Shown one piece after another: positions 5,783-6,928 of a stretch of DNA of 6,928 nt (its first letter is position 1; each line of letters starts with the position of its first letter). The stretch lies in the NCBI GenBank assembly GCA_041674345.1, contig JBAYVY010000197.1, forward strand, positions 1 through 6,928, in the 5' to 3' direction. The translations under genes were made by a program, and so were the position numbers. The notes below the pieces were generated by a model, which worked only from the letters and a program-made list of their open reading frames with translations, was not told where the DNA came from and made no database searches. The DNA is from JBAYVY01 sp041674345 (GTDB lineage: Bacteria > Planctomycetota > Phycisphaerae > Phycisphaerales > Zrk34).

Positions 5783-5900
5783 TTTATCACAGAGGGCGCA
5801 AAGCCACAAGACCCAAAGGAAAACAGAACAAGTTGAAGATCAAAAAACGATTGAATCCGTCTTCTTTGTATCTCTGCGACTTTGCGCCCTCTGTGATAAA
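5783..5900. repeat. 118-nt inverted-repeat element with perfect 21-bp arms
   Basis: The arms at 5783-5803 and 5880-5900 are exact reverse complements over 21 bases, separated by 76 bases. Each arm is built from degenerate nonamers of the type CRCARAGNN (CACAGAGGG, then CGCAAAG..), and the same loose pattern continues inward on both sides, so the pairing extends imperfectly. Outside the arms, CAAAGT occurs on the left and its complement ACTTTG on the right. The element fills most of the 172-base gap between the Rrf2 gene and sufB. It contains no gene and no transposase, so it could be a MITE-like or REP-like interspersed repeat. Read in either direction it would form a strong RNA stem before sufB; no T-run follows, so it is not a standard terminator. 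Confidence 0.88.
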
Positions 5901-5926
5901 GATTGAAATACTTTGACGTTGATATC

Positions 5927-5931
5927 AGAGG
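5927..5931 (+). promoter_or_regulatory. Ribosome binding site of sufB
   Basis: AGAGG ends five bases before the ATG at 5937. Together with the conserved SufB N-terminus, this fixes the start codon. It lies 27 bases after the right arm of the inverted-repeat element, so the ribosome site itself stays outside the predicted stem. Confidence 0.7.
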
Positions 5932-5936
5932 TTTCC

Positions 5937-6928
5937 ATGCCCCCCACCGACACCGACACACAGGTTCACGAACTGACGCAGCAACGCCGCGAATACAAGT
6001 TCGGCTTCGTCACCGACATCGAACAGGAATTCGCGCCGCCAGGCCTCTCCGAAGACACCGTCCGCTTCATCAGCGCCAAAAAAGCCGAACCCCAATGGAT
6101 GCTCGACTGGCGCCTCCGCGCTTACCGGCACTGGCTCACCATGACCCAGCCGACCTGGCCTCACCTGCCCTACGGTTACGGACCCATCGACTACCAATCC
6201 TCCAGCTATTACGCCGCTCCCAAAAAAGGCCCCAAATCCCTCGACGAAATCGACCCCAAAATCCGCGAAACCTACGACAAGCTCGGCATCCCCCTGTCCG
6301 AACAAAAACTCCTCGCCGGCGTCGCCGTCGATGCCGTCTTCGATTCCGTCTCCGTCGCCACCACCTTCAAAGGCGAACTCGCCAAGCATGGCATCATCTT
6401 TTGCTCCATCAGCGAAGCCACACGCGAACACCCCGATCTCGTCCAAAAATACCTCGGCTCCGTCGTCCCCTATTCCGACAACTATTTCGCCACGCTCAAC
6501 GCCGCCGTGTTCAGTGACGGCTCGTTCGTTTACATCCCCAGGGGCGTCAAGTGCCCGATGGAACTGAGCACCTACTTCCGCATCAACGCCACCAACACCG
6601 GCCAGTTCGAGCGCACACTCATCATCGCCGATGAAGACGCCAAAGTTTCATACTTGGAAGGTTGCACCGCGCCCCAGCGCGATGAGAACCAACTCCACGC
6701 CGCCGTCGTCGAACTGATCGCGCATCGCAATGCCGACATCAAATACTCGACGATTCAAAACTGGTACCCCGGCGACCCCGACACCGGCAAGGGCGGCATC
6801 TACAACTTCGTCACCAAACGCGCCATCTGCCTCGAAGAAAACGCCCACGTCAGTTGGACCCAAGTCGAGACCGGCTCCGCCATCACCTGGAAATATCCCT
6901 CCGTCATCCTCAAAGGCGACAACTCCAA
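5937..6928 (+). CDS. sufB: Fe-S cluster assembly protein SufB (3' end outside window)
   Basis: SufB is the core scaffold subunit of the cytosolic SufBC2D complex, on which Fe-S clusters are built from sulfur delivered by the SufS desulfurase. The frame runs open from the ATG to the window edge: 330 complete codons, about 70 percent of a normal SufB (about 470-495 residues). Recognisable segments include YKFGFVTDIEQEFAPPGLSE (20-39), KKAEPQWMLDWRLRAYRHW (48-66), AGVAVDAVFDSVSVATTFK (127-145), IFCSISEATREHPDLVQKYL (154-173), FSDGSFVYIPRGVKCPMELS (192-211), NTGQFERTLIIAD (220-232), YLEGCTAPQRDENQLHAAVV (239-258), YSTIQNWYPGD (270-280) and WTQVETGSAITWKYPSVILK (307-326). C243 in EGCTAP corresponds to E. 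coli SufB C254; the cysteine near 405 in E. coli lies beyond the edge. It follows the Rrf2 regulator in the same direction after 172 bases, and is expected to lead into sufC, sufD and sufS. Confidence 0.97.
   Translation, partial: MPPTDTDTQVHELTQQRREYKFGFVTDIEQEFAPPGLSEDTVRFISAKKAEPQWMLDWRLRAYRHWLTMTQPTWPHLPYGYGPIDYQSSSYYAAPKKGPKSLDEIDPKIRETYDKLGIPLSEQKLLAGVAVDAVFDSVSVATTFKGELAKHGIIFCSISEATREHPDLVQKYLGSVVPYSDNYFATLNAAVFSDGSFVYIPRGVKCPMELSTYFRINATNTGQFERTLIIADEDAKVSYLEGCTAPQRDENQLHAAVVELIAHRNADIKYSTIQNWYPGDPDTGKGGIYNFVTKRAICLEENAHVSWTQVETGSAITWKYPSVILKGDNS

Noticed and set aside
5783..5900. Possible insertion sequence or intrinsic terminator
   Set aside because: Only 118 bases with no coding capacity, so not a full insertion sequence. 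No T-run follows either arm, so not a standard intrinsic terminator.
5925..6446. A 173-residue open frame on the minus strand
   Set aside because: It is an Asp/Gly/Phe-rich antisense reading of sufB caused by the strong C bias at sufB third codon positions.
5903..6517. A 204-residue open frame on the plus strand overlapping sufB
   Set aside because: It is the wrong frame of sufB: Arg/Pro/His-rich, no domain. The real SufB frame starts at 5937 and stays open to the edge.

Overview
The window looks like chromosomal DNA from a GC-rich, Gram-negative-type bacterium, most likely a member of the Planctomycetota. This is inferred from the DUF1800/DUF1501 gene pair, the Rho and SUF gene types, and the short degenerate tandem repeats between genes. 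No rRNA or other direct phylogenetic marker is present, so the assignment is tentative.

Layout, left to right. (1) Positions 3-1304 (+) hold nearly all of rho, the transcription termination factor; its reading frame runs off the left edge. A GC hairpin followed by seven T (1381-1400) closes it. (2) 1401-1722 has no convincing gene. It holds a perfect 17-bp palindrome (1443-1459) and a GACCCCC-type heptamer repeat (1698-1718) next to the next gene's stop. (3) On the minus strand, 4659 down to 1723, a DUF1800 gene is followed by a DUF1501 gene, the second with a twin-arginine signal peptide. A tandem heptamer array that flips orientation (3051-3135) separates them. Two very short open frames (4985-4669) lead into DUF1800 with stop/start and stop/ribosome-site overlaps and may be leader genes. 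(4) 4986-5167 is a divergent promoter region with an 8-7-8 inverted repeat placed between possible -35 and -10 boxes. (5) 5168-5764 (+) is an Rrf2-family regulator that appears to carry an in-frame insertion of about 35 residues, built from a 14-residue repeat, just before its DNA-binding helices. (6) 5765-5936 is mostly one 118-nt inverted-repeat element with perfect 21-bp arms. (7) 5937 to the right edge (+) is the first 330 codons of sufB, the Fe-S cluster scaffold of the SUF system.

How the genes work together: the Rrf2 protein has a cysteine cluster suited to binding an Fe-S cluster and lies directly before sufB. It is therefore probably the iron-sulfur-sensing regulator of the suf operon, acting at the palindrome before its own gene. 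The DUF1800/DUF1501 pair is a widespread but poorly understood two-gene unit in which at least the DUF1501 partner is exported. Rho is an unrelated housekeeping neighbour. There is no CRISPR array, tRNA, rRNA or transposase. The most unusual features are the repeat-derived insertion in the regulator and the three kinds of short-unit repeat in the gaps between genes.
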